This document shows positions 7,697-18,790 of a DNA stretch of 64,000 bases, in pieces. Every line of letters starts with the position of its first letter. Position 1 is the stretch's first letter. Under the pieces are notes generated by a model. The model saw nothing but the letters and a program-made list of their open reading frames with translations. It was not told the origin of the DNA and ran no database searches. This DNA comes from Actinocrinis sp035653575 (GTDB taxonomy: Bacteria > Actinomycetota > Actinomycetes > Streptomycetales > Catenulisporaceae), in assembly GCF_035653575.1 (NCBI RefSeq), contig NZ_DASRBQ010000009.1, forward strand, positions 1 through 64,000, in the 5' to 3' direction. The position numbers and the translations under genes were made by a program.

Positions 7697-10216
7697 ATGG
7701 CTCAATCGGGCGACGCGCAGCGTGACGCGTCCGCCGCGAGCACGCCCCCTGACCGCGACCGCGCGGCCGAGCCGCAGCCCGGCCCGCAGGCGCAGCGCGC
7801 CGGGCTGATTCCGCCCGTCGAGGTGCTCGCCCGGGTCATCGAGGAGCAGCGGCACGCCGAGGCCGCGCTCCAAGCCAGGTTCCTCGAACACGGGCTGATC
7901 GACCAGGCGATCGGGGTGCTGGTCGCGCGGCTGGAGTGCGATCCGAAAGAAGCCTTCGACCAGCTGCTCGAGATCGAACGGCGGTCCGGGCGGGACCTGC
8001 TCGAGGTGGCCGGGGAGCTGGTCGGCCAGCAGACCCAGGCGCGCACCCGGGCGCCGATCGAGGAGGCCGTCCCGGTCTACGGCCCCGGCATCGCCAGGCT
8101 TCAGCGCAGCCGGGACGGTGACGAGCTGGCCAGGCTGTTGCTTGGCGACACCCTGGCCTGGTCCGGCGCCGTGGCGGCGGCGATCGCGCTGCTGGAGCCG
8201 GACGGCGCGTTGGAACTGATCGGCTCCGCGGGTCTGCCGCTGCGCGTGGTCAGCCAGTGGCGGCGCATCCCGCCGCAGATGAACTGCCTGCTCAACGCCT
8301 GCATCCGGGAACAGACCGCCACCTGGGCCGACACCGTCGTCACGATCGGACAGCAGGAAGGGTTTCGCGCGCCATACGTGCTCGGACCGGCCGGCGGCGG
8401 CGGATCCGCGCCGAATCCGCTGCATGTGGCTGTCCCGTTGCGCATCGGCCGTGGGCTCATCGGCGCGGTCGAGGTGGGCTGGCCGCCGAACACCGCGTTC
8501 ACCACCGACGTGCGCAGTGAGATCGTCGCGCTGATCGAGTCCGCCGCGCAGGCGGTGGTGCGGGCGCGCCGGCTCGCCACCGAGCCCACGGAGCGGCGCG
8601 CGGCCCTGGAGGACGCGGTCGCGCTCGACCAGCTGCGCGAGATCGTCGACGCGACGTGGGAGCCCGTGCTGCTCGTCGCGCCCACGCCGATGGAGTCCGG
8701 GCGTGACTCCGGCAGCGGCGGAACCCGGGGAGAGCGGGGCGAGCCCGAAGAGCCGGGCAAGAGTGAGGCCGGTTCGATAGGCGGACTGCGGGTCATCGCG
8801 CTCAACCGGGCCGCCCGCGAACTGATCACCGGCGGAGTGGCGGCCCCGGACCCGGTCGGCCGCAGGCTCACCGAGTCGCTGCCGTGGATCGCCACCTCCG
8901 GCGCCTTCGACGCCTTGCGCGAGGTGCTGATCACCGGGACGCCGTTCCACGACCCCGCGCACACTTACCTCGGGCCGGGGGAGAACGGAGACCGAAGCCG
9001 TACCATCTCGATCAGTGCCACCCGGCTGGCCGAATCGCTGCTCTACATTGCGCTGCGCCCGGCCGGTGAGCAGCGCGGCGACGAGGAGGCCGTGGCGGCG
9101 CGGCTGCGCCGGATGGCCGAGACCGGTTCCTGGGAGTGGGACGCGGCGACCCGGGAGGTGCACTGGTCGCCCGAGGCGCTGATGGCCTTCGGCTCGCGCA
9201 CCCCGCCCGGACCGATTCCGGAGGACCGGCCGCCCTACACCGTGCATCCCGACGACCAGCTGGAGCATGACCGGCTCATGCGCACCCTGCTGCGCGGAGG
9301 CCGGCAGGCGCAGGGTGAGTTCCGGGTGGTGCGCCCGGACGGCGCGGTCCGGCACGTGCGCATCGCCGGGGAGCCGATCCTCGGCCAGGGCGGCTCGGTC
9401 AGCTCGGTCTTCGGCACTGTGCAGGACGTCACCGAGCAGCGCCGGGCGCAGACCGCGCTGGAGATCGCGCACATCCAGCTGGCCGCGCAGCGCAGCCGGG
9501 CCGAGTCAGAGCGGCAGCTGGCCACCCTGCTGCAGCAGGTGATCATGCCGGTCGAGCCCGTGCGTGTGCCGCGTTCGGCCGGTCTGGAGATCGCCGCGCG
9601 TTACCGGCCGGCCAGTCCGGGCGCCGGCCTCGGCGGAGACTGGTACGGCATTCTGCCGCTGCCGGACAACCGGCTGTTGCTCACCGTCGGCGACATCGCG
9701 GGGCACGGATTCGCCGCCGCGACGGCCATGGCGCAGCTCTTCCACGCGCTGCACGGACTCGCGCTCACCGGCGCGGACAGCGAGCAGTTGCTCGGCTGGC
9801 TCAACGCGGTGACCTGTTCGCTGCCCAACTTCACGCTCGCGAGCGCCTGCGCCGCCCTCTACGACCCGGCCGACCGGCAGCTGTGTATCGCAAACGCCGG
9901 ACATCCCAGCCCGGTGCTGGTACGCGGGGGCCGGGCGGCTACCATCCCGCGGCCCGCGGGCACGATGCTCGGCGTGGACCCGAGCAGCCAGTACGAGGAG
10001 GTGACCGTCGCGCTGGAAGAAGGAGACATCCTGCTGCTCTACACCGACGGCCTCATCGAGCGGCGGCGGCACAGTCCCGACGAGAACCTGGGGCGTCTGC
10101 TTGCCGAGGCTTCGACGGTCGATCCGGACCTCGAGGTGTACGTCGACCGGATCCTGCAACGCATCAAGTCCGACACCGACGACGACACCTGCATCATGGC
10201 CGTCCGGTTCACCTGA
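7697..10216 (+). CDS. Multi-sensor PP2C (SpoIIE/RsbU-type) phosphatase with ANTAR, GAF and PAS domains
   Basis: An 839-residue cytoplasmic protein. An ANTAR-like helical module (about 63-115, LIDQAIGVLVARLECDPKEAFDQL) is followed by a GAF domain (135-292), a first PAS region (310-455), a second PAS (465-592, ending FGTVQDVTEQRRA) and a PP2C/SpoIIE phosphatase (605-839). Metal-binding aspartates are visible: D648 (GGDWYG), D666 (GDIAGHG), D784 (YTDGLIE) and D828-830. Such phosphatases dephosphorylate STAS antagonists and so release sigma factors. The adjacent STAS/anti-sigma/sigma trio is the obvious target. AGGGGAGGGG precedes the ATG. An RNA-binding ANTAR module at the N-terminus of a phosphatase suggests a second output or a dimerisation role. 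Confidence 0.92.
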   Translation: MAQSGDAQRDASAASTPPDRDRAAEPQPGPQAQRAGLIPPVEVLARVIEEQRHAEAALQARFLEHGLIDQAIGVLVARLECDPKEAFDQLLEIERRSGRDLLEVAGELVGQQTQARTRAPIEEAVPVYGPGIARLQRSRDGDELARLLLGDTLAWSGAVAAAIALLEPDGALELIGSAGLPLRVVSQWRRIPPQMNCLLNACIREQTATWADTVVTIGQQEGFRAPYVLGPAGGGGSAPNPLHVAVPLRIGRGLIGAVEVGWPPNTAFTTDVRSEIVALIESAAQAVVRARRLATEPTERRAALEDAVALDQLREIVDATWEPVLLVAPTPMESGRDSGSGGTRGERGEPEEPGKSEAGSIGGLRVIALNRAARELITGGVAAPDPVGRRLTESLPWIATSGAFDALREVLITGTPFHDPAHTYLGPGENGDRSRTISISATRLAESLLYIALRPAGEQRGDEEAVAARLRRMAETGSWEWDAATREVHWSPEALMAFGSRTPPGPIPEDRPPYTVHPDDQLEHDRLMRTLLRGGRQAQGEFRVVRPDGAVRHVRIAGEPILGQGGSVSSVFGTVQDVTEQRRAQTALEIAHIQLAAQRSRAESERQLATLLQQVIMPVEPVRVPRSAGLEIAARYRPASPGAGLGGDWYGILPLPDNRLLLTVGDIAGHGFAAATAMAQLFHALHGLALTGADSEQLLGWLNAVTCSLPNFTLASACAALYDPADRQLCIANAGHPSPVLVRGGRAATIPRPAGTMLGVDPSSQYEEVTVALEEGDILLLYTDGLIERRRHSPDENLGRLLAEASTVDPDLEVYVDRILQRIKSDTDDDTCIMAVRFT

Positions 10217-10223
10217 GTGCTAG

Positions 10224-10248
10224 CGCGCGGCAGCCCGGCGGCCGCGCG
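10224..10248. terminator. Short GC hairpin between convergent phosphatase and kinase genes
   Basis: Arms CGCGCGGC (10224-10231) and GCCGCGCG (10241-10248) fill the 44-bp gap between the two convergent stop codons. Confidence 0.5.
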
Positions 10249-10260
10249 GTCCGCAACCGC

Positions 10261-12495
<2,235 letters not shown>

Positions 12496-12702
12496 GGCGG
12501 ACCTCCAGGGGAACCCCGGCGTGCCGGGACAGCGATCCCAGTGTTCTGAGATAGAGCCGCGCGGGTGGTTCCCGGCCGCGACGTCCTGATCGCACTATAT
12601 CCGCCGGAACGGCCCGCTCGGCCATCGAGCGAGCGGTCAGTCCATACCTTTAACGCGCGGCAACCGTATCGTTGCCGCGCGCGGTGATCGAAGGCCGGGA
12701 GA

Positions 12703-13272
12703 TTACGCGGGGTGAACACCAGTTTCACGCAACGGCCCGATGCGCAGCGTATTGCCGTCCGAGTCGATCACCGCGAACAGGCTCGTCCCGTACGCGGCGG
12801 TGTCCGGCAGATCGAGGCAGTTCACGCCGTCGTCGCTCCATGCCACCCGCAGCGCGGCCGGATCCGGGACGCGCAGATAGCAGCCCGAGCCGTTGCGTAG
12901 CGGGTCGAGCGCCGGCTCCAGGTAGAGGTGCAGTTCGACCGGCCCGAGGGCGAGGCGCAGATAGTCGGCGGCGCGGCCGAGCACCGTGAAACCGAGGTAG
13001 CGGTAGCAGGCGAGGGCCCGATCGAGGTCACCGCTCGGCAGGATCGGCACCGCCTGGCCGCCACGCAGCGTTCCGGCACTGTCGGAATCGGCAGCGTCGC
13101 AGTCGGCGGGGCTGGAATCGGCAGGCCCGACCGCGACGGCGCGCACGGACACCGCCGCGGTCGTGGAGCCGGCGCCGCCGGACGGGGAATCGGCGGCGAG
13201 CGGCCGAGGGGTCGGCATAGCGTCAGTGAAACTCAGGAACGCCGCCGTGTGCGCCGCGTTCGCGGCATTCAT
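12703..13272 (-). CDS. VOC-superfamily (glyoxalase/bleomycin-resistance-like) protein
   Basis: A 189-residue protein. Residues 72-185 form one glyoxalase/bleomycin-resistance module: ILPSGDLDRALACYRYLGFTV opens the first beta-alpha-beta repeat, VELHLYLE the second, and LFAVIDSDGNTLRIGP is the closing strand. The order and length resemble small drug-binding VOC proteins (Ble type) rather than metal-dependent glyoxalase I. The first 70 residues are Ser/Ala/Asp-rich and not conserved, so the true start may be internal; ATG 13218 is another option. No ribosome site decides it. Confidence 0.75.
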   Translation of the reverse strand: MNAANAAHTAAFLSFTDAMPTPRPLAADSPSGGAGSTTAAVSVRAVAVGPADSSPADCDAADSDSAGTLRGGQAVPILPSGDLDRALACYRYLGFTVLGRAADYLRLALGPVELHLYLEPALDPLRNGSGCYLRVPDPAALRVAWSDDGVNCLDLPDTAAYGTSLFAVIDSDGNTLRIGPLRETGVHPA

Positions 13273-13387
13273 ACGCCGCGGCTGCGATTACTCGCACAAT
13301 TCAAACGCCCGCCGCTCTTGCCGGCCGCCGCTGATCGGTCCCGCCGGTCGGCGCTGGGCCGGATCAGCGGTCAGATTAGCGGCCGGA

Positions 13388-13867
13388 TCAGTCGGAGGCC
13401 GAGGCGCGAAGCTCGTAGATCGGGTTGTAGATCGCGCGGTTGCCGCGCAGCGTGGTGATCCGGCCGCGCAGCTTGATCGTGCGGCCGGGGCTGATGCCGG
13501 GGATGTGCCGGCGCCCGAGCCAGATCACGTTCACCGTGCCGGTGCCGTCCCACAGCTCGGCCTCCAGCGCGGGCACGCCGGCGTGCGGCCGGAAGGTGAC
13601 CGTGCGCAGCGTGCCGACAAGGCACACCTGCTCGCGGTCCTGGCACCGGCCGATCGGCATCGCCTCGGAGGCCTGGATCTCCGCCTGGAGCTCGTCGGCC
13701 TGCAACTCGTCGGGATCCGCCGCCAGCCGGGAGAACAGCCGCCGCAGCTTCGAGCCCTGGCCGCGCGGCGGACGCCCGCCGCCGGCGTCGGCCTCGGGGC
13801 GCTGTGCATCGCTGCTGCGGCCGGTTGATGCGGCCGGGTCCGTATCTGTGCCGTCGAGCGCTCGCAT
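13388..13867 (-). CDS. OB-fold nucleic-acid-binding domain protein
   Basis: A 159-residue protein with a basic helical stretch (SKLRRLFSRL) and a C-terminal OB fold (about 70-155). VCLVGTLRTVTFRP, LEAELWDGTGTVNVIWLGR and LRGRITTLRGNRAIYNPIYEL give the five-strand pattern seen in RecG/tRNA-anticodon-type OB domains. AAGGAG lies about 10 nt upstream of the ATG. It follows the KimA-like permease on the same strand with an 81-bp gap. In actinomycetes this small family is often found near potassium-transport genes; its role is unknown. Confidence 0.85.
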   Translation of the reverse strand: MRALDGTDTDPAASTGRSSDAQRPEADAGGGRPPRGQGSKLRRLFSRLAADPDELQADELQAEIQASEAMPIGRCQDREQVCLVGTLRTVTFRPHAGVPALEAELWDGTGTVNVIWLGRRHIPGISPGRTIKLRGRITTLRGNRAIYNPIYELRASASD

Positions 13868-13948
13868 CCTCGCGGGCTCCTTCCTGGAACTGGTCCTGGC
13901 GGCGGGGCGAATGTTCGGTTGTGCTCTGGTGGCGGCGGCGCTGGGGGC

Positions 13949-15946
13949 TCAGCCGCTCTTCGACGGGGTCTTGGTGGCGGGCGTCTGGTTCAGCATCTGC
14001 TGCTTCACTCTTTCCTGCCTGCTGACGGCCGAACGCAGCTGGTAGGGCACGCTGGCCACCACCACTCGGCGCTGAAAGAGCAGCCGGCCCTTCAGCCGCA
14101 GCGCTGACTGGTTGTGCAGCAGCTGCTCCCACCAGTGTCCGAGTACGTACTCGGGGATGTAAACGGTCACGATATCGTTCGGGTTCTCGGTTCGCAGGCG
14201 CTTGACGTAGTCGACGATCGGCCGGGTGATCTCTCGATACGGCGAGGCGATCACTGTCAACGGGATCGGGATGTCCCTTTGTTCCCAATCGCGGCGCAGC
14301 GCCTCGGTCTCGGCGCTGTCCAGGTCGACGGTCACCGCCTCAAGCCGGCTCGGCCGCGCGGCCCGCGCGTAGCCGATGGCCCGCAGCGTCGGCAGGTGCA
14401 GCTTGGAGACCAGCACGATCGCGTAGTTGTTGCTCGGCATGGTGACCTTGTAGTCCGGCGGCGGGGTCAGCTCTACCGACACCGAGTAGTAGTGCCGCTG
14501 AATGCCCCGCATCAGCAGCCAGATCAGCGGCATGGCCACCACCACGATCCAGGCGCCGGCCATGAACTTGGTGGCCAGCACGATCGCTAGGACGATCGCG
14601 GTGATCCCCGCGCCGACCGCGTTGATCGTGCGGGAGCGCAGCATCCGGTTGCGCGCCGCGCGGTCGTTCTCGGTGGCCAGCAGGCGGTTCCAGTGCCGGA
14701 TCATGCCGGTCTGGCTGCACACGAAGGAGACGAACACGCCCACGATGTACAGCTGGATCAGCCGGGTCGGCGAGGCCTTGAACACGACGACCAGCGTGAT
14801 CGCGAAGCCGGAGAGCAGCAGGATGCCGTTCGAGAAGGCGAGCCGGTCACCGCGGGTGTGCAGCTGGCGGGGCAGGTAGCCGTCGCGGGAGAGGATCGAG
14901 GCCAGCACCGGGAAGCCGTTGAACGCGGTGTTCGCGGCCAGCACCAGGATCAGCGCGGTGACGAACTGCAGGATGTAAAACAGCGGCGAAGCGCCGCCGA
15001 AGACGGAGCGGCCGACCTGGGCGATGACGGTTCGCGGCGTTTCCCCGGACGGCAGGCCGATCAGGTTCGCGGCGTCGGCGGCGTGCACATGCGCGGCCAG
15101 CGCGAGCGCGGTCACGCCGGCGAACATGCTGACCGCGATCCCGCCGAGCAGCGCCAGCGTCGTCGCGGCGTTCTTGCTCTTCGGCGGCTTGAACGAGGGC
15201 ACGCCGTTGCTGATCGCCTCGACACCGGTCAGCGCGGTACAGCCGGACGCGAAGGCGCGCAGCAGGAGGAAGGCGAGCGCCAGACCGCCGTAGCTGCCCG
15301 CTGCTTTGATCTGGTAGTGGGCGCTCTCCGACTCAAGTGGGTGACCGGTGGCGATCCGCAGCACGCCCCAGATGATCATGATGCCGACCGCCGCGACGAA
15401 GCAATAGGTCGGAATCGCGAACGCGGTGCCGGATTCGCGCACCCCGCGCAGGTTGATCAGTGTGATCACCGCGATGACCAGGACCGAGATGAGCACCGCG
15501 TGCGCGTTGAGCGCGGGGATGGCCGAGGCGAGGTTCGCCACGCCGGCGGCGGTGGAGACGGCGACGGTGAGGGTGTAGTCCACCATCAGCGCGCTGGCCA
15601 CGGTCAGTCCGACCTTCGGCCCGAGGTTGGTGGTGGCCACCTCGTAGTCGCCGCCGCCGGAGGGGTAAGCGTGCACGTTCTGCCGGTACGAGGCCACGAC
15701 CACGAGCATCAGGAAGCCGACCGCGGCCGCGATGTACCAGGTGTAGTGGAAGAAGGCGAGGCCGCCGGCCGACAGCACCACCAGAATTTCCTCAGTCGCG
15801 TAGGCGACGGAGGAGAGGGCGTCGGAGGCGAAGACCGGCAGCGCGATCTTCTTCGGCAGCGTCGCCTCGCCGAGCATCTCGCTGCGCATCGGTTGGCCGA
15901 CCAGGACGCGCTTGGTCATCCCCATGAGTGAAGGCACGCCGGGCAT
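13949..15946 (-). CDS. kimA: KimA-like APC-superfamily potassium importer
   Basis: A 665-residue protein with about 12 membrane segments and a cytosolic C-terminal domain (about 480-665). Strong signatures match Bacillus KimA/YdaO: SSVAYATEEILVVLSAGG, YRQNVHAYPSGGGDYEV, SGCTALTGVEAISNGVP and the C-terminal HNQSALRLKGRLLF. KimA takes up potassium with protons and is inhibited by cyclic di-AMP in Bacillus. Only 50 bp separates it from the upstream ECF gene, so there is no room for a ydaO-type riboswitch leader. The start may be ATG 15919 (MTKRVLVGQPM), which aligns better with KimA. The length is about 60 residues over the Bacillus protein, mostly in the C-terminal tail. Confidence 0.85.
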   Translation of the reverse strand: MPGVPSLMGMTKRVLVGQPMRSEMLGEATLPKKIALPVFASDALSSVAYATEEILVVLSAGGLAFFHYTWYIAAAVGFLMLVVVASYRQNVHAYPSGGGDYEVATTNLGPKVGLTVASALMVDYTLTVAVSTAAGVANLASAIPALNAHAVLISVLVIAVITLINLRGVRESGTAFAIPTYCFVAAVGIMIIWGVLRIATGHPLESESAHYQIKAAGSYGGLALAFLLLRAFASGCTALTGVEAISNGVPSFKPPKSKNAATTLALLGGIAVSMFAGVTALALAAHVHAADAANLIGLPSGETPRTVIAQVGRSVFGGASPLFYILQFVTALILVLAANTAFNGFPVLASILSRDGYLPRQLHTRGDRLAFSNGILLLSGFAITLVVVFKASPTRLIQLYIVGVFVSFVCSQTGMIRHWNRLLATENDRAARNRMLRSRTINAVGAGITAIVLAIVLATKFMAGAWIVVVAMPLIWLLMRGIQRHYYSVSVELTPPPDYKVTMPSNNYAIVLVSKLHLPTLRAIGYARAARPSRLEAVTVDLDSAETEALRRDWEQRDIPIPLTVIASPYREITRPIVDYVKRLRTENPNDIVTVYIPEYVLGHWWEQLLHNQSALRLKGRLLFQRRVVVASVPYQLRSAVSRQERVKQQMLNQTPATKTPSKSG

Positions 15947-15996
15947 CGTAAGCCCGCGATCGTGTTGACCGCGAGGCGCCTCACGGCATCATCGAG

Positions 15997-17655
15997 TCAG
16001 GGGATTTGGTAGTACGGCGACGCGGTGACGTAGATCGGCGGCTGATTGTCGTCGGGCTGCACTGTGAAGATCTCCTGCGTGTACCCGGGCGCGTAGACGG
16101 TGATCGTGATGACCTGGCCATTTTGCATCTGCCCGCCAACGCTCGGGGACGCGCTCGGTGTGCCGTAGTTCGGCTGCGGCGGCGGCGCGATGATGGTGAA
16201 TCCGGGTACCGCGCCGCCACTCGCGGTCAGGTTGAATCGGCCGACGTAGTTGTACGCCACGAAAGAAGGTGGGTCGGCGATGAGCACTCCGGGCGGCGGG
16301 GGAGGCGGGCTCGGGGACGGTGACCGGCTCGGCGATCGCGATGGGCGCGCCGAGGTCCGCACGACGATGATCGACGGGCTCTGTGACGGCGACTGGCTCG
16401 CGGACGCGCTCGGACTTTGGCTCGGGCTCGCGCTTGGGGACGCCGGGCTGGTCGATATCTCGACGAGCAGTGAGGACCCGCCGCCGGTGTCCACGACCGC
16501 GATCACCGAAGGGCTGTGCGTGGGAATGGCAGCCGCTGTATTGCCGGGGGAGAGATAGCGCATCGTCGTGTAGCCGCCTATCCCGAGCAGCAGCACGAGC
16601 AGGATCGCGGCTGCGACGAGCGTCTTGCGGCGTGCGGCGGCCAGCGGTTTGCGGCGCCGGTCCAGCGGCACCGGGAAGCCGTCGCGGTTGAACGGCTCGG
16701 CTCGTTTGGCGACGCGGGCGCAGTATTCGACCAGGTTCGCCGCTGCCGCTCCGCCGAGAGCGCCGTTCGCGAGGCCGCCGAGGTTTTCGAGACCGCCGGC
16801 TCCTGAGCCGCCGGCGGTCCCGGAGCTTGTACCGGAGTTCCCTGAGTTCGAGCCGGCGTTTCCTGCGCCCGAGCCGGAGCCCGGCAGCACGTCTCCGACC
16901 AAGTGCATGACGTTCGCGCGCAGGCCCGGCGGCAGCAGCAGGAGCGGCATCGCGCCGAGCAGCATCTCGGGCCGCAGCTCGTGCCGCTTGCGTTCGCCGC
17001 AGATCTCGCACTGCTCGATGTGCCGGTTGATCCGCTTGCGCAGCAGCGCGGTCAGTTCGCCGTCCCAGCCGTCCAGGATCGCGGCCAGTTCCGCGCATTC
17101 GGCCCGGCCGGTGCGTGCCACCAGCAGCGCGCCCAGCGACTTCTCCAGCTGCCCGCGCGCCCGCGAGAGCAGGGCGTGCGCGTGGTTGGCCGAGACTCCG
17201 AGCGCGGCCGCGAGGTCGGTGCCCTCCAGCTCGTGCCGGACGTTGAGCTCGAAGACCTCGCGCTCGCTCGGGTTGAGGCCCTGGATCGCGGCCCAGATCA
17301 GGCCGCGTACGTCTGCCTCGCGCAGTCCCGCCTCGACGTCGACGGCGTCATCGCTCACCTCTGCGGCCTGATCGAGTTCGACCATGCCCTGGCGGCCGCG
17401 CAGCCGCCGCAGGCACTCGTTGCGGGCCACCGCGTAGAGCCACGGGCGCAGCCGATCCGGATCCCGCAGCCCGTCGAGTTTCTGCGCCGCGACCACGAAC
17501 GTGTCCTGCAACGCGTCGGCCGCGTCCTCGGGGTCGCGCAGCATCGAGCGGCAGTACGTGTACAGCGCCGAGGCGTATCTGTCGTAGGCGGCAGCCAGTC
17601 CTGCCGGGTCGCCCGCCACGATCGCGGCGACGAGGTCCCGATCCTGCATGCGCAC
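15997..17655 (-). CDS. ECF sigma factor fused to zinc anti-sigma domain, membrane helix and extracytoplasmic domain
   Basis: A 552-residue single polypeptide. Sigma region 2 (about 5-88, AYDRYASALYTYCRSML and DAADALQDTFVVA) and region 4 (about 112-172) form an ECF sigma factor. A zinc anti-sigma motif follows, HIEQCEIC with H212, C216 and C219, after C187. Next come a Gly/Ser-rich linker (258-305), one membrane helix (about 345-362) and a Ser/Pro-rich outside region with a beta-rich end (about 460-552). ECF groups with built-in C-terminal anti-sigma and membrane extensions are known in actinobacteria. This arrangement tethers the sigma to the membrane, and release by proteolysis or conformational change is the likely control. 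The substrate signal is probably extracytoplasmic. Confidence 0.9.
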   Translation of the reverse strand: MRMQDRDLVAAIVAGDPAGLAAAYDRYASALYTYCRSMLRDPEDAADALQDTFVVAAQKLDGLRDPDRLRPWLYAVARNECLRRLRGRQGMVELDQAAEVSDDAVDVEAGLREADVRGLIWAAIQGLNPSEREVFELNVRHELEGTDLAAALGVSANHAHALLSRARGQLEKSLGALLVARTGRAECAELAAILDGWDGELTALLRKRINRHIEQCEICGERKRHELRPEMLLGAMPLLLLPPGLRANVMHLVGDVLPGSGSGAGNAGSNSGNSGTSSGTAGGSGAGGLENLGGLANGALGGAAAANLVEYCARVAKRAEPFNRDGFPVPLDRRRKPLAAARRKTLVAAAILLVLLLGIGGYTTMRYLSPGNTAAAIPTHSPSVIAVVDTGGGSSLLVEISTSPASPSASPSQSPSASASQSPSQSPSIIVVRTSARPSRSPSRSPSPSPPPPPPGVLIADPPSFVAYNYVGRFNLTASGGAVPGFTIIAPPPQPNYGTPSASPSVGGQMQNGQVITITVYAPGYTQEIFTVQPDDNQPPIYVTASPYYQIP

Positions 17656-17778
17656 ACCGTAGTGAGTTCCGAGCGCTTAGTGGAACACACGGTCGAACAC
17701 GACTGAGTCACATAAGCGCGTCTTGGTGTAATCGAGCACGTAGGAGCCGCCGGCCGTGGCAGGCGCGGCGACCGCCGA

Positions 17779-18516
17779 TCAGATCCAGCCATTGCGCACC
17801 GCGTACGCCACCGCCTGCGTGCGGTTGCGCAGGTTCAGCCGGATGGTGAGCGACTGGAGCACGGCCTTGATGGTGCGCTCCGAGTAGGCGAGCTTGATCG
17901 CGACCTCGCGGGTGGACAGGCCGTCCGCGATCAGCTTGAGCACGTCGCGCTCCCGCTCGGTCAGCCCGGCGAAGGACAGGCCGCGCGGTTCGAGCGTGGT
18001 CCGATTCAGCAGGCTGACCTGGTCGAGCAGATGGCGGACCAGGTCCGGCGGCATGTCGCCCTGGCCCTGCGCCGCCGCCCGCACGACGCGCACGACGCGC
18101 TCCGGGCTGGCCTCGGCGCGCCGCAGCACCCCGCACACGCCGGAGCCGACGATTCCGGCCATCGCGCGCGGGTCGAGTTGCCCGACGACGAGGACGACCG
18201 GAGTGCCGTCGGCGCGGTGCAGCGCGGTCAGCCAGCGCGTCGCGGGCTCGTCGACGACGTCTGCGATCGCGATCACCACTGCCGCCGCCTCCCCGGCCTC
18301 CGCGATCCGCAGCTCGGGGCGCTGGCGCAGCTGCACCAGGATCCCGGCCTCGGAGATCGGGTCCAGCGAGTGCACACGCACCGCGATGCGATACGGACGG
18401 CCCGCGAACTGACGCTGCGTCGAAGTCGGGGTGCCGACCGGGTGCGCAGGGTGGAGCGGCGCGGCGGACGGCGTGGCTGACGGTGCGACAGGCGCGATGG
18501 TTGAGGTGAGGGACAT
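17779..18516 (-). CDS. LuxR/NarL-type regulator with degenerate receiver
   Basis: A 245-residue protein. Residues 45-150 have a receiver-like fold without the usual acidic pocket or a clear acceptor Asp. The C-terminal 65 residues are a LuxR helix-turn-helix (GLTERERDVLKLIADGLSTR, then VAIKLAYSERTIKAVLQSLT). The start is ATG 18516, because AGGAGG lies 8 nt upstream (18525-18530). It is transcribed in the same direction as the downstream ECF gene. Control is probably not by a classic kinase. An 18-bp palindrome about 100 bp upstream could be its own operator. Confidence 0.88.
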   Translation of the reverse strand: MSLTSTIAPVAPSATPSAAPLHPAHPVGTPTSTQRQFAGRPYRIAVRVHSLDPISEAGILVQLRQRPELRIAEAGEAAAVVIAIADVVDEPATRWLTALHRADGTPVVLVVGQLDPRAMAGIVGSGVCGVLRRAEASPERVVRVVRAAAQGQGDMPPDLVRHLLDQVSLLNRTTLEPRGLSFAGLTERERDVLKLIADGLSTREVAIKLAYSERTIKAVLQSLTIRLNLRNRTQAVAYAVRNGWI

Positions 18517-18617
18517 GGCGACCGCCTCCTGGTATCGAGAACTTGCCCTATACCGGTGAGAGGAGCGGGCGCCCGGAACCCCAACACTTTTTCCGGGAGA
18601 TTTTTTCTGCGCTCGTG

Positions 18618-18635
18618 TGCGCACGTTCGTGCGCA
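18618..18635. promoter_or_regulatory. 18-bp palindrome upstream of the LuxR-type gene
   Basis: TGCGCACGTTCGTGCGCA has perfect 8-bp arms around a 2-bp centre. It lies about 100 bp before the luxR-type start and about 160 bp past the stop of the preceding operon. The size suits a dimeric regulator, possibly autoregulation. Confidence 0.35.
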
Positions 18636-18722
18636 GGTCAGCGCCCTGCGGCTGGTCTCGCTGCGCCCATCGGTCTCCGCCCGCTGCGGCCTTCGCGCGG
18701 TGCCCGCGCGCAAGAGCATGAG

Positions 18723-18755
18723 CGGGTGGGGCCGTCCCCACCGCGGCCCCACCCG
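18723..18755 (-). terminator. Hairpin after the receiver-kinase/PRTase operon
   Basis: Perfect 12-bp arms 18723-18734 and 18744-18755 (CGGGTGGGGCCG and its complement) with a 9-nt loop. It lies 36 nt beyond the stop codon at 18791, so it probably ends the two-gene transcript. Confidence 0.75.
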
Positions 18756-18790
18756 GCATGTGGCGCGGCTGTGTCCGCGCTCCCCGTCGC

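Noticed and set aside
14693..15931. 412-codon plus-strand frame opposite the KimA-like gene
   Set aside because: Rich in Asp, Arg, Gln and His with no fold signature; the minus strand has a convincing 12-helix permease.
15947..15996. c-di-AMP (ydaO) riboswitch before the KimA-like gene
   Set aside because: The gap is 50 bp, too short for the roughly 120-nt aptamer.
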